Below are positions 44,191 to 53,648 of a stretch of 64,000 bases of DNA, piece after piece. Each line of letters opens with the position of its first letter. The first letter of the stretch is position 1. The notes under the pieces were generated by a model that was not told the DNA's origin, searched no databases, and was given only the letters and a program-made list of their open reading frames with translations. This DNA comes from Marinifilum flexuosum (GTDB taxonomy: Bacteria; Bacteroidota; Bacteroidia; Bacteroidales; Marinifilaceae), in NCBI RefSeq assembly GCF_003610555.1, contig NZ_RAPQ01000008.1, positions 1,294,490 through 1,358,489 of the forward strand, written 5' to 3'. A program made the position numbers and the translations under genes.

Positions 44191-46944
44191 TTACATCATC
44201 ATGTAATTGCCATAACCAGGATACATTCCATGTCCTCCTCTGTGCTTTCTTCCTTTTCCTTTGCCATCTCTTAATTTATAACTGAAGGTAAGGATGTAGA
44301 ATTTATTCAACTTATTTGTATAATAATCTGCAGTATATAGGTCATTAACATAATGAGATCTTTCATCCTCTTTGCTTAAGATATCATAAGCTGTAAATGA
44401 TAATTCACCACGTTTATTTTTAAATACTTTGGTAGATATGCCAAGGTTTAGATGCCAAAAGCTATCCACATCGTTGGTAGAAAAGTTATTTTGATAATTG
44501 TTGCTTGCATTTGTTCTAAAAACCAAATCTTTATAGAAATTCCAATACATGTTTAATGAGGTGGTTTGAGATAAATATTCTGAACCAGAGTTTGATGTAT
44601 TATTGGATTTTTGATAGTTGCTTGAGCTGGTGAATGTAAAATCTATTTTTTCATTAATGTTTGAACTAAGTGTCATTCCATGATTCAAGTTCCATGAATT
44701 AGTATATGCCTTTTTATCATTAACAAAAGTAGGATTGTGAGAGAATCGACCTCTTGTGTTGATGTTCAGTTTAGACTTTAATTTTTTAAGAGGAAAGCTA
44801 TACGAAATACTTGTTCCTATTGAATATTGACCATCAAGATTTACAGGTTCTGAAAATTGTCCTCCTGCAGGTAAAAAGTACTTTCCATTTATGGTTGTAT
44901 CCTTAGCTGCAACAATTGTTCTTCTACCGAAAGTATTGTTTGTTGAGGTTGCCATTGCATGAATGGATAAATGGCTTCCTTTTTTCATGTTTGACGCTGA
45001 ATAAAGAGCCATTAAAGTGTGAGATCTTGATTGTTCTAATTCAGAATTACCTGTTGTAATGTTTAATGGATTTGAAAGGTTAACAACTTCTTGTAAATCG
45101 CGAATGTTTGGAGTCATTGTTCGTGACATATAGTTCAAGTTGATTCTTTTTTGATTCTTTAAAGTAAGAGAATACCTAACGTATGGCTTGAATGAGAAGA
45201 AATCCTTATCAAAATCTGTTTTATTCGGAAATGATTCTTCATTTTTAAGCGTAGTCATCTCAAAATCTGCTCCTAAGCTAAAACCATGAGTTTTACCATT
45301 AAGGTTATAAGAAAATCTTCCCGCATTTTTAATACTTGAGTTTTCAAAATTATTGGTGGTTAGTTCATCTAAATCGCTATAAGAGTTTTCACTTTCATTA
45401 AAGTTATATCCGTATTTATCGGATTTTTGTTCGTTATAATTAAAACGATATCCTAAACTGGCAAATCCTTTTTCACCAATAGGTTCGCTAAGTGATATTC
45501 CAGCATCAACACCTGAGTTTTTTCTTTTAGAATCTGAAATTCGATTAATACTTTGGCTTACTTCATTGCTTTCATTTAAAGTTTCGGACAATTGTTTGCC
45601 ATCGGATTCATTGTTGGAGTAATTAAATCCAGCATTTAAGTTCAAGGAACGACCTTTTTTACCCAGGCTTTTTGAATAATTTACAGTTTGATATAGGTTG
45701 TAGTTTTTATTTTCGGATGAGTTCAGGTTATTATTCGAATTTAAAGGGTTACCATTTAACTTGGTATCAGAAATGGAATTGGAATTTGATTCACCATCAG
45801 TTGTGGAAATATTGGTATTCAGCATTAACCTGTTTTTCGGGTTGGAGTTTAATGATACTCTCAGATTAATACGGTGATCATTGTTGTCGTTGGTCGAATG
45901 GTTTGTCGAATTTTGAACCTGACCAGCTAGTGCATCAGATGTATAAGTTTTAATACTATTGCTCTTGTTTTCATATTCTTGATTGCCATATTCGTAGCTA
46001 AATTCAATATCATTTTCATTTTTTGAATTTACAAAGTTGATTCCAAAAGAGTCATCCTGAATGTCATTTCCATCAATGCTTCTATTTCCAAAATTTCTAT
46101 TGCTTAATTTTAGAGGGGCATTTACATCTCTCGACTTTGCAGTAATTGTAATGCTATTGTTATCTGAAAAACTGTTAATGTTCCCATCGAAACCATATCT
46201 GTTATCTTTCCCAAATCCTGCAGCCACATCACCAAAAACAAGTCTTTTGTTTTTCTTATTGGTAACAATGTTTAGGGTTTTTTTATCTTCTTCATTTCTT
46301 TTTAGTCCGGTAAATTTTTCTTCATCGCTTTTGTATTCATAAACTTCAATGTTTTTAATTACATCGTTTGGAATAGTTGCCAAAGCTTGATTCATATTAT
46401 TCCCAAAAAACTTTTTCCCATCCACTAATACTTCAGCAACCTCTTGTCCTTCTACAACCAGTTTACCATCCATTTCATAAAAGCCAGGCATTTTGGCCAA
46501 GAGTTCCCCTGCAGTAGCATCTGGATTTACTTTGAATGCATCTGGATTAAATACAGTGGTATCGCCTTTGATTTTTGTTGGCGGTAAGGTCTCTGTAATG
46601 TTTATTTCCTGAAGAAATTCAGAGTTTTCAATCAATTTAAACAGACCCAGGTCAATGGATGATTTATCTACGGAGATTGATTTTTTAATCTCCTTATAGC
46701 CGATAAAAGAAACTCGAAAATCATATTGTCCTGGTTTTACTTTTATATTGAAATTGCCTAATTCGTTGGTTATGGTACCTTTTTTTTGAATGGTATCCGA
46801 TTTATTAATTAGTAGAATGGTTGCACCAGGTAAAGAAGCTTCTTCTTGCGAGTCTAATACTTTACCAGTTAATGTATAACTTTTCTGAGCAAATAAGGAT
46901 AATCCGCTAAGGATGAAAAATATAGATAGTAAAATTCTGTACAT
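44191..46944 (-). CDS. Outer-membrane beta-barrel protein with CarboxypepD-like and plug domains
   Basis: The 917-residue protein has a signal peptide ending near LFAQ, a CarboxypepD-regulatory-like domain (about 22-108), a TonB-type plug remnant (about 110-215, LLAKMPGFYEMDGKLVVEGQEVAEVLVDGK), and an outer-membrane beta-barrel of the OMP_b-brl_3 type rich in Asn/Ser. The C-terminus is unusual: KGRKHRGGHGMYPGYGNYMMM, His/Gly then Met-rich. Met/His tails can bind copper or other soft metals, but this is speculative. It points toward the two-component genes downstream and has GGTTAA repeats upstream, so it is probably a target of that system. Confidence 0.85.
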   Translation of the reverse strand: MYRILLSIFFILSGLSLFAQKSYTLTGKVLDSQEEASLPGATILLINKSDTIQKKGTITNELGNFNIKVKPGQYDFRVSFIGYKEIKKSISVDKSSIDLGLFKLIENSEFLQEINITETLPPTKIKGDTTVFNPDAFKVNPDATAGELLAKMPGFYEMDGKLVVEGQEVAEVLVDGKKFFGNNMNQALATIPNDVIKNIEVYEYKSDEEKFTGLKRNEEDKKTLNIVTNKKNKRLVFGDVAAGFGKDNRYGFDGNINSFSDNNSITITAKSRDVNAPLKLSNRNFGNRSIDGNDIQDDSFGINFVNSKNENDIEFSYEYGNQEYENKSNSIKTYTSDALAGQVQNSTNHSTNDNNDHRINLRVSLNSNPKNRLMLNTNISTTDGESNSNSISDTKLNGNPLNSNNNLNSSENKNYNLYQTVNYSKSLGKKGRSLNLNAGFNYSNNESDGKQLSETLNESNEVSQSINRISDSKRKNSGVDAGISLSEPIGEKGFASLGYRFNYNEQKSDKYGYNFNESENSYSDLDELTTNNFENSSIKNAGRFSYNLNGKTHGFSLGADFEMTTLKNEESFPNKTDFDKDFFSFKPYVRYSLTLKNQKRINLNYMSRTMTPNIRDLQEVVNLSNPLNITTGNSELEQSRSHTLMALYSASNMKKGSHLSIHAMATSTNNTFGRRTIVAAKDTTINGKYFLPAGGQFSEPVNLDGQYSIGTSISYSFPLKKLKSKLNINTRGRFSHNPTFVNDKKAYTNSWNLNHGMTLSSNINEKIDFTFTSSSNYQKSNNTSNSGSEYLSQTTSLNMYWNFYKDLVFRTNASNNYQNNFSTNDVDSFWHLNLGISTKVFKNKRGELSFTAYDILSKEDERSHYVNDLYTADYYTNKLNKFYILTFSYKLRDGKGKGRKHRGGHGMYPGYGNYMMM

Positions 46945-47005
46945 TAATCTTCGTTTTAAAATTCAATTCAAAGAAAGTTCACATTCATGTATCATTAGAT
47001 GATTT

Positions 47006-47035
47006 AAGGTGAATCAAGGTTAAATAAGGTTAATT
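47006..47035. promoter_or_regulatory. Three 10-bp-spaced GGTTAA repeats upstream of barrel gene
   Basis: AAGGTGAATC, AAGGTTAAAT and AAGGTTAATT follow each other without gaps (GGTGAA 47008-47013, GGTTAA 47018-47023 and 47028-47033). The block is 64-91 bases upstream of the barrel gene start on the minus strand and about 200 upstream of the divergent regulator gene. A weak TTTCTTTG -7 box (46976-46969) would put the repeats near -57, suited to an activator. Confidence 0.55.
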
Positions 47036-47236
47036 TGAGAAATCGCTTATTGATTGTAAGTGGTAGGTTTGTAGTGTTTTGTGTATTTGAGGTGGTGTTT
47101 TTGATGTTAAGAGTTGTTAATTGTAAGTCTTTACTTTTAGCAAGGAAAATTATTCTTGATGTTTTGTAGTATCTAAAACAACTTTGCATATTTTTATGAA
47201 TCATTATATATTTCAATAAACAAAATCGCCATTGCT

Positions 47237-50149
47237 TTGAATAAATCAAGTACAATACTACTCCTATTTCTACTTTTAAATTTTTCTTGTTTCGCCAAGG
47301 TAAAAAACAAAGGAATTCCCTTTATTAAAAATTTTCCAAGAAGTGAATATCATGGAGGAACTCAAAATTGGGACATTACACAATCTTCTAAAGGATTGAT
47401 GTATTTTGCCAATAATGAAGGAGTTCTGGAATTCGACGGAACCAACTGGCGATTAATAGAAATGCCTAATAGATCGGTAGTGCGTGCTTTGGCAATCGAC
47501 AAGTCGGACAGGGTTTATGTGGGAGCATACAATGAATTTGGGTATTTGGAACCCGATTCAAAAGGCAAGTTGGTTTACAGGTCTTTGGTAAATCTGCTTC
47601 CCGAGGCGGAAAGAGATTTCGAAGAAATATGGCAAATTTATCACTTCAGGAATGGAATTGTATTTCACACCTTTGAAAAAGTCATTTTCTATAAGGATAA
47701 TAAATTGTCCATTATTGGTGACAGAATGATTTTTCGTAAGAGTTTTGTTATAGATGATTCGTTTTATGTACAGGTTCTAGGAAAAGGGCTCTGTAAATTG
47801 AATGGACAAGACTTTCATCTGGTGGCAGGCGGTGAAAAGTTTAAAGATATAGAAATTGTTAGTGTACTGCCTTACTCCGAGGATGAACTTCTTATTGCAA
47901 CTGCCCTGAATGGTTTATTTATATATAATGGAAGAGAAACTAAATCATGGAATCTTGATGCAAACAAGTCATTTGTTAAAGAGCAAATCTACTCAGGTTT
48001 AGCACTAAGAGATGATCATTTTGTTTTTGGAACGGTTAGAAATGGTTTATATATTCTCAATAAAAGGGGACAAATTATCCAGCATGTTAATACAGATTTA
48101 GGTTTGCTAAATAATACCATACTTAGTTTATTCCAGGATTCGGATAAGAATCTTTGGCTAGGTTTAGACAATGGAATTAATCACCTTGAAATTAGTTCAC
48201 CAGTAACCACTTTTCCCAGAGTAAGAGATATCGGAACAGGATATTCCTCAATTTATTTTAAGGGATATTTGTACCTGGGAACAAATATGGGCTTGTTTGC
48301 CCGTAAGTACGATTTTTTAGATATGGATTTAAACTTGAATGAAAAGTTTAGGCTTGTTGAAAAAACTTCTGGTCAGGTTTGGAGCTTGCAAGTAATAGGT
48401 GGTGAGCTCATATGCGGACACACTAAAGGTACTTTTAGGATCAATCAGGATAGAGGTGAATTGATTTGTGATGTTGAAGGAGGATGGAAATATTTATATA
48501 AAAGTGAATTCCCAAATCAAATGATAGGAGGAACTTATTCTGGTTTGATCCTTTTCGAAAGGGAATCGGAAAAGGGGAAGTGGAGGTTTAAACAAAAAAT
48601 CGGCGGTTTTCAGGAATCATCCAGAGAAATGATTTGGAATGATGATAACAGCATATGGATGAGTCATGGTTATAAAGGATTGTATCGGATCGTTTTAAAC
48701 AATACATTGGATTCATGTATTAATTTTAAACTGTATGGAAAGGAAGATGGGCTTCCTTCTGATTTAAGTATTGGGATTCATAAAGTTCGTGATAAAGAGG
48801 TTTTCACAACCAATAAGGGCTTTTATGAGTATGTTCCTGAGATCAACAGGTTTGAAGCTTACCAATCATTAAATAATCTATTTGGAAAGGAAAAGGAGCT
48901 TACAAAACTTTTTGAGCAATCAAATGGTGATATCTGGTATTTTCAGGATGAAAAGTTAGGAGTATTGAAATTGCAAGTAGATAACTCTTATGAGAAACGC
49001 GAAATGGCTTTTTCTTCGATTCGAGGTTCTTTTATAGGGGCTTTTGAGAATGTTTATGAAATAGACAGGTCAAATGTATTAATTGCTACTGAGGATGGAT
49101 TTGTTCATTATAATCCGGAAATGCGAAAAAGGTACGAGAATACTTTCCATACTTTAATCAGAGAAGTGAAGGTGGCAGATAAGACAAGCTTGCAAGATTC
49201 AATTATTTACTCGGGGTTTAAAAGGGAGGATGAGGAGATGCCCGTGATTCTTAAGTTTAGGAATAATGCAATTGGTTTTCAATATAGTGCTCCGCAGTCG
49301 AGTCAAATGCAGTTGGTCAACTATAAGTATCAATTACAAGGCTTCGAACAAGATACCTCTAACTGGGAAACCAACACAAGTAAGGAGTATACAAACTTGC
49401 CTGAAGGAGACTATGTTTTTCGTGTACTTGCCCAAAATCAATATGGAGTGCAATCGGTTCCCGATGAGTTTAAATTTACAATTTTACCACCTTGGTATCG
49501 TTCAAAATTGGCCTATTTTATTTATCTCTTGGTTAGTATAGCCATTTTATGGGGCATTGTGTTGTTAGTGCGATTGCGCATAAGAAGAATGCATGAAAGG
49601 TTAGAGAAGCAACAGCAAGAGGAGTTAAAGGCCAAAGAGCAAAAGTTTAGAGAAGAAGCGCTAATCGCTGAAAGGGAGATTGTACAATTAAGAAATGAAA
49701 AATTAAGGAGTGAAGTTGACTTTAAGACTCGAGAGTTAGCAAGTTCTACTATGAATATTATTCATAAGAACGAGGTTCTTTCCTATGCTGTTGGAGAACT
49801 GAAAAAAGCATTAAAGAAGATAAAGGATCCAACAGCTCTTGTCCAAGTTCGACAATTAATGAAAACTCTGGATTCAGAGTTTAATAGCGATCAGGATTGG
49901 GAACAGTTCGAATTACATTTCGATCAAGTGCATGAAAACTTCTTAAGAAGGCTAAGAAGTGCATATTCTCAACTAACCCCAAAAGATCTGCGAATGTGTG
50001 CTTATCTAAGAATGAATTTATCTACTAAGGAAATTGCACCTCTGATGAATATATCAGTGCGAGGGGTTGAAATTAGTCGATACAGACTTCGGAAAAAATT
50101 TGATCTCTCAAGAGATGAAAATCTAATCGATTTCTTACTGAACGTGTAA
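47237..50149 (+). CDS. Membrane-bound propeller/Y_Y_Y one-component regulator with LuxR-like HTH
   Basis: The 970-residue protein starts at a TTG and has a signal peptide, two beta-propeller-type regions with W-G/N-W and LWLGLDNGIN repeats (about 50-620), a Y_Y_Y domain (about 690-750, EGDYVFRVLAQNQYG), one membrane helix (about 757-779), a charged coiled coil and a C-terminal LuxR-like HTH (about 913-958, LRMNLSTKEIAPLMNISVRGVE). It lacks kinase and receiver domains, so the periplasmic sensor acts on the HTH directly through the membrane. It precedes the susC of the beta-glucan locus and should activate it on sensing oligosaccharide. Confidence 0.9.
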   Translation: MNKSSTILLLFLLLNFSCFAKVKNKGIPFIKNFPRSEYHGGTQNWDITQSSKGLMYFANNEGVLEFDGTNWRLIEMPNRSVVRALAIDKSDRVYVGAYNEFGYLEPDSKGKLVYRSLVNLLPEAERDFEEIWQIYHFRNGIVFHTFEKVIFYKDNKLSIIGDRMIFRKSFVIDDSFYVQVLGKGLCKLNGQDFHLVAGGEKFKDIEIVSVLPYSEDELLIATALNGLFIYNGRETKSWNLDANKSFVKEQIYSGLALRDDHFVFGTVRNGLYILNKRGQIIQHVNTDLGLLNNTILSLFQDSDKNLWLGLDNGINHLEISSPVTTFPRVRDIGTGYSSIYFKGYLYLGTNMGLFARKYDFLDMDLNLNEKFRLVEKTSGQVWSLQVIGGELICGHTKGTFRINQDRGELICDVEGGWKYLYKSEFPNQMIGGTYSGLILFERESEKGKWRFKQKIGGFQESSREMIWNDDNSIWMSHGYKGLYRIVLNNTLDSCINFKLYGKEDGLPSDLSIGIHKVRDKEVFTTNKGFYEYVPEINRFEAYQSLNNLFGKEKELTKLFEQSNGDIWYFQDEKLGVLKLQVDNSYEKREMAFSSIRGSFIGAFENVYEIDRSNVLIATEDGFVHYNPEMRKRYENTFHTLIREVKVADKTSLQDSIIYSGFKREDEEMPVILKFRNNAIGFQYSAPQSSQMQLVNYKYQLQGFEQDTSNWETNTSKEYTNLPEGDYVFRVLAQNQYGVQSVPDEFKFTILPPWYRSKLAYFIYLLVSIAILWGIVLLVRLRIRRMHERLEKQQQEELKAKEQKFREEALIAEREIVQLRNEKLRSEVDFKTRELASSTMNIIHKNEVLSYAVGELKKALKKIKDPTALVQVRQLMKTLDSEFNSDQDWEQFELHFDQVHENFLRRLRSAYSQLTPKDLRMCAYLRMNLSTKEIAPLMNISVRGVEISRYRLRKKFDLSRDENLIDFLLNV

Positions 50150-50167
50150 AAATATCAATTTTAAGTG

Positions 50168-50210
50168 AAAAGGGCAGGTCTACTTTGTGGATTTGCCCTT
50201 TTTGTTTTTT
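50168..50210 (+). terminator. Terminator after propeller regulator
   Basis: The arms at 50168-50182 and 50188-50202 (AAAAGGGCA with TGCCCTTTT, plus G-T pairs) form a ~15-bp stem with loop CTTTG, followed by TGTTTTTTG. The 417-base gap that follows up to the susC start holds no gene and no clear promoter match. Confidence 0.88.
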
Positions 50211-50566
50211 GATGTATGAGAGGTGTGCAATTTTTAAGAAATGTTGAGTTTGTTAAGTGTGAGTAAATGAGTAAGATAAAGCTTTTGATAAGTGTAATGA
50301 TGTAGTAATGATGTATTGGTTTTGTCGTAATGATGAGTTTGTGATGTAGCTGTTTTTTTGACATTGAGTTAACATTGGAAGATATTGCAAACGATTTAGG
50401 TGAATAAATGTTATGCCGTTTTAATGTCAAAATTACGATGGTATAATGCCGATGGATATTTAAAAAATATATAACAAACAGAGTGCAGTTGTGAATTTAC
50501 TTAAATACTAATCGGTATAACCCAAATGAGTAAACTAATTTTTTTCTAATCTTAACGAACGAATTT

Positions 50567-53500
50567 ATGAAAAAAACAGTCTTGTTTTTAGTTATGGCTT
50601 TCTTTTGTTTGCAATCTTTTGCACAAAAACAAGTTGTAACAGGTTTAGTTACTTCGGCCGAAGATGGTACACCTTTACCATTTGCCTCGGTTGTTGTTAA
50701 AGGTACTACTATAGGTACTTCTACCGATTTTGATGGTAAGTTTAATATTGAAGTATCTAAGGAAGATGTTTTGGTATTTTCTCTAATTGGTTTTACCTCT
50801 CAGGAAATACTTGTAGGTGATAAAACTGAAATTAATGTGATTTTGGACACAGAAACAACAGGCTTAGATGAGGTTGTTGTGATTGGTTATGGTGTTCAGA
50901 AGAAGAGTGCAGTAACGGGTGCGATATCTTCGATTAAAGCTGAAGATATTCAAAAAATGCCTATCCAACGTGCAGAGCAGGCCATTCAAGGTCAGGTTGC
51001 TGGTGTGCAGGTTTCTGCCAATTCAGGACAGCCAGGTTCTGGTATAGCAGTAAAAATTCGTGGAGTTGGTACCACTGGAAACTCACAGCCATTATATATT
51101 GTAGATGGTAATCCAGTTGGTGATATTTCTTATTTAGCTTCTACAGATATTGGAAGTATGGAGGTTTTAAAGGATGCTTCTGCTTCTGCTATTTATGGTG
51201 CTAGAGGTGCCAATGGGGTTGTTATTGTAACAACTAAAAAAGGTACTCAAGGAGCAGCCAAGCTATCTTATGATGGATACTACGGTGTGCAAAATGCATG
51301 GAGAAACATGGATTTACTAAATGCCCAACAATACCAAATGATCATCAATGAATCATTGTTAAATTCTGGTTACAACAATACACATGCTAGCTGGATTCAA
51401 GATAGTGAAGTTGCAGGAATCGGCTCTGGTACTGATTGGCAAAAAGAAATTTTTAGAGATAATGCTCCAATTCAAAGTCATACATTAACACTTAGTGGAG
51501 GAAATGAGAAGATTGTATATTCTTCTGCAGTCTCTTATTTTTCTCAAGATGGTATTGTGTCGGAAGATAAGTCAAGCTACGAACGTATAAACTTTAGAGC
51601 GAATGCTGATTATACTTCTTATGATGAAAAACTAAAAGTTGGTTCATCGATATTGTATTCACGCTTTAAATCACAAGGAGTTGATCCTAATAATGTGTAT
51701 AATTCACCTCTTGCAAGAGCAATAAATATTGATCCTATTACGCAAGTTAAGGACGAAAATGGTGAGTTTATGAAGCCTATCAGAAATATGCAGGAAATTG
51801 TAAACCCTGTGGCTGGTATGTTTTATTTACATGATTCATATAAAACTGACAAGGTTGTTGGAAATTTATATGCTGAATATAAATTTCTTGAAGATTTTAA
51901 AGTTAAAACATCTATAGGTATCGATTATGCTTATCAGTGGCATGATGTTTATACTCCGCTTTTCGAGTTAAGTGATATTACTAAAAACACAAGTACACGT
52001 GTTGCTAAGGATATGAACAATTGGTATACCTATAACTGGGAAACTACTCTTAATTATCACAAATCGTTTGGTAATCATGAGGTTGATGCAATAGTTGGTA
52101 CTACAGCAATGACAAGTACGTATGAAAATCTTTCTGGTAGTGCGAGTGATTTAATTATAGATGGTGTTGATTATGCTTACATTGATAATTCAGGAAACAC
52201 TGAAAGTAAAACATCTGGTGGCGGCTATAACGAGAATTCATTGTTTTCATTCTTTGGTCGAGTTAATTATAGCTTTGGAGACAAATACATGGCTTCTGTA
52301 ACTGTTCGTCATGATGGATCTTCTCGTTTTGGTTCTAACAATCGTTATGCTACTTTCCCTTCTATTTCTACTGGATGGATCATTTCAGAAGAAGATTTCT
52401 TGAAGGATAAACTTGGTCCAATTAGCTTCTTGAAAATTAGAGCTAGTTGGGGACAAAACGGTAACGAAAACATTGGAAACTTTGCTTATCTATCTTCAAT
52501 TGTTAATAACAACAACTATAACTTCAATGCAGGGACTACTGTAAACGGTTCTGCCCCTTCAAAAGTTGCAAACCCTGATCTAAAATGGGAAACTTCTGAA
52601 CAAACAGATATAGGTTTTGACTTATGGATTGGTTCAAAGTTTACTTTAAACTTTGATTATTATAACAAAACAACCAAAGATCTTTTAATTGATGCACCTA
52701 TACCAGGGTACGTTGGTAATGATGCGCCTACAGTAAATGGAGGAACAGTTGAAAATAAAGGGGTTGAATTATTGTTAGGTTATAGAGATCAAATTGGTGA
52801 CTTTTCATATGGAGCTACTTTGAATTTCTCGGCTAACAAAAATGAAATGACGAAAATTAACAATGATGAAGGTATCATTTATGGAGGTGTAAATATCGGA
52901 CCTTCAGGGATGAAAGAGTTGACCATTGCTAAAGTAGGGGAACCTATCGGATATTTCTGGGGATATGAAACAGCTGGTATTTTTCAAAATCAAGCAGAGG
53001 TTAATGCACATAGTGTAGATGGACAATTAATACAGTCAAATGCAGCTCCTGGTGATTTGATTTATGTAGATCAAAATGGTGATGGAGTATTGGATGATGC
53101 AGATAAAATTAACTTAGGTAATCCACATCCTGATTTTACAGCTGGTTTAAACATTAACATGGCATATAAAAATTTCGATTTAAGTATGTTTTGGTATGGT
53201 GTTGTAGGTAACCAGATTGTTGATGCTACTCGTCGTTATGACTTACCGAATGCAAATTACCAAACTTCTATTTTGAATAGATGGACGGGTGAAGGAACTT
53301 CTAATTCAGAGCCAAGAGTTGTCTGGAGTGATAACAATAATAATCAAGGTAATTTCTCTGATTACATGGTGGAAGATGCTGATTATTTAAGACTTAAAAA
53401 CCTTCAAATTGGATATACTTTTCCAAAGTCAATCCTTAAGAAAGTTAATATAGAAAGAGTTAGAGTGTATGTTTCAGGTGATAACCTATTAACATTTACT

Positions 53501-53620
53501 AAGTACACAGGTTTCGAACCAGAGATCGGTAATAGTGATAATATCTTCTACACAGGTATAGATCAGGGTATTTATCCTCAAGCAAGAGTATTCTCAGTAG
53601 GAGCTAATATTACTTTCTAA
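50567..53620 (+). CDS. SusC/RagA family TonB-dependent transporter (beta-glucan locus)
   Basis: The 1017-residue protein has a signal peptide ending SFAQ, CarboxypepD-like domain (about 21-100, VVTGLVTSAEDGTPLPFASV), plug with EVVVIGYGVQKKSAVTGAI and AIYGARGANGVVIVTTKK, and a barrel ending VFSVGANITF. It imports oligosaccharides with the following SusD-like gene, 28 bases downstream. Neighbouring GH16 genes point to beta-1,3-glucans as ligand. It starts an ordinary PUL operon together with the surface lipoproteins. Confidence 0.95.
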   Translation: MKKTVLFLVMAFFCLQSFAQKQVVTGLVTSAEDGTPLPFASVVVKGTTIGTSTDFDGKFNIEVSKEDVLVFSLIGFTSQEILVGDKTEINVILDTETTGLDEVVVIGYGVQKKSAVTGAISSIKAEDIQKMPIQRAEQAIQGQVAGVQVSANSGQPGSGIAVKIRGVGTTGNSQPLYIVDGNPVGDISYLASTDIGSMEVLKDASASAIYGARGANGVVIVTTKKGTQGAAKLSYDGYYGVQNAWRNMDLLNAQQYQMIINESLLNSGYNNTHASWIQDSEVAGIGSGTDWQKEIFRDNAPIQSHTLTLSGGNEKIVYSSAVSYFSQDGIVSEDKSSYERINFRANADYTSYDEKLKVGSSILYSRFKSQGVDPNNVYNSPLARAINIDPITQVKDENGEFMKPIRNMQEIVNPVAGMFYLHDSYKTDKVVGNLYAEYKFLEDFKVKTSIGIDYAYQWHDVYTPLFELSDITKNTSTRVAKDMNNWYTYNWETTLNYHKSFGNHEVDAIVGTTAMTSTYENLSGSASDLIIDGVDYAYIDNSGNTESKTSGGGYNENSLFSFFGRVNYSFGDKYMASVTVRHDGSSRFGSNNRYATFPSISTGWIISEEDFLKDKLGPISFLKIRASWGQNGNENIGNFAYLSSIVNNNNYNFNAGTTVNGSAPSKVANPDLKWETSEQTDIGFDLWIGSKFTLNFDYYNKTTKDLLIDAPIPGYVGNDAPTVNGGTVENKGVELLLGYRDQIGDFSYGATLNFSANKNEMTKINNDEGIIYGGVNIGPSGMKELTIAKVGEPIGYFWGYETAGIFQNQAEVNAHSVDGQLIQSNAAPGDLIYVDQNGDGVLDDADKINLGNPHPDFTAGLNINMAYKNFDLSMFWYGVVGNQIVDATRRYDLPNANYQTSILNRWTGEGTSNSEPRVVWSDNNNNQGNFSDYMVEDADYLRLKNLQIGYTFPKSILKKVNIERVRVYVSGDNLLTFTKYTGFEPEIGNSDNIFYTGIDQGIYPQARVFSVGANITF

Positions 53621-53648
53621 GATAATTTAACAGATTAAACTAAGAGCA

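Noticed and set aside
47064-47071. TAGGTTTG as -7 box of the propeller regulator
   Set aside because: No TTTG-like -33 element stands 19 bases upstream, and the leader would be long.
50506-50518. Half of the MarR dyad (TACTAATCGGTAT) upstream of the beta-glucan susC as a second operator
   Set aside because: Only one half-site is present and a 13-base match is expected by chance among many intergenic positions; kept only as a weak remark.
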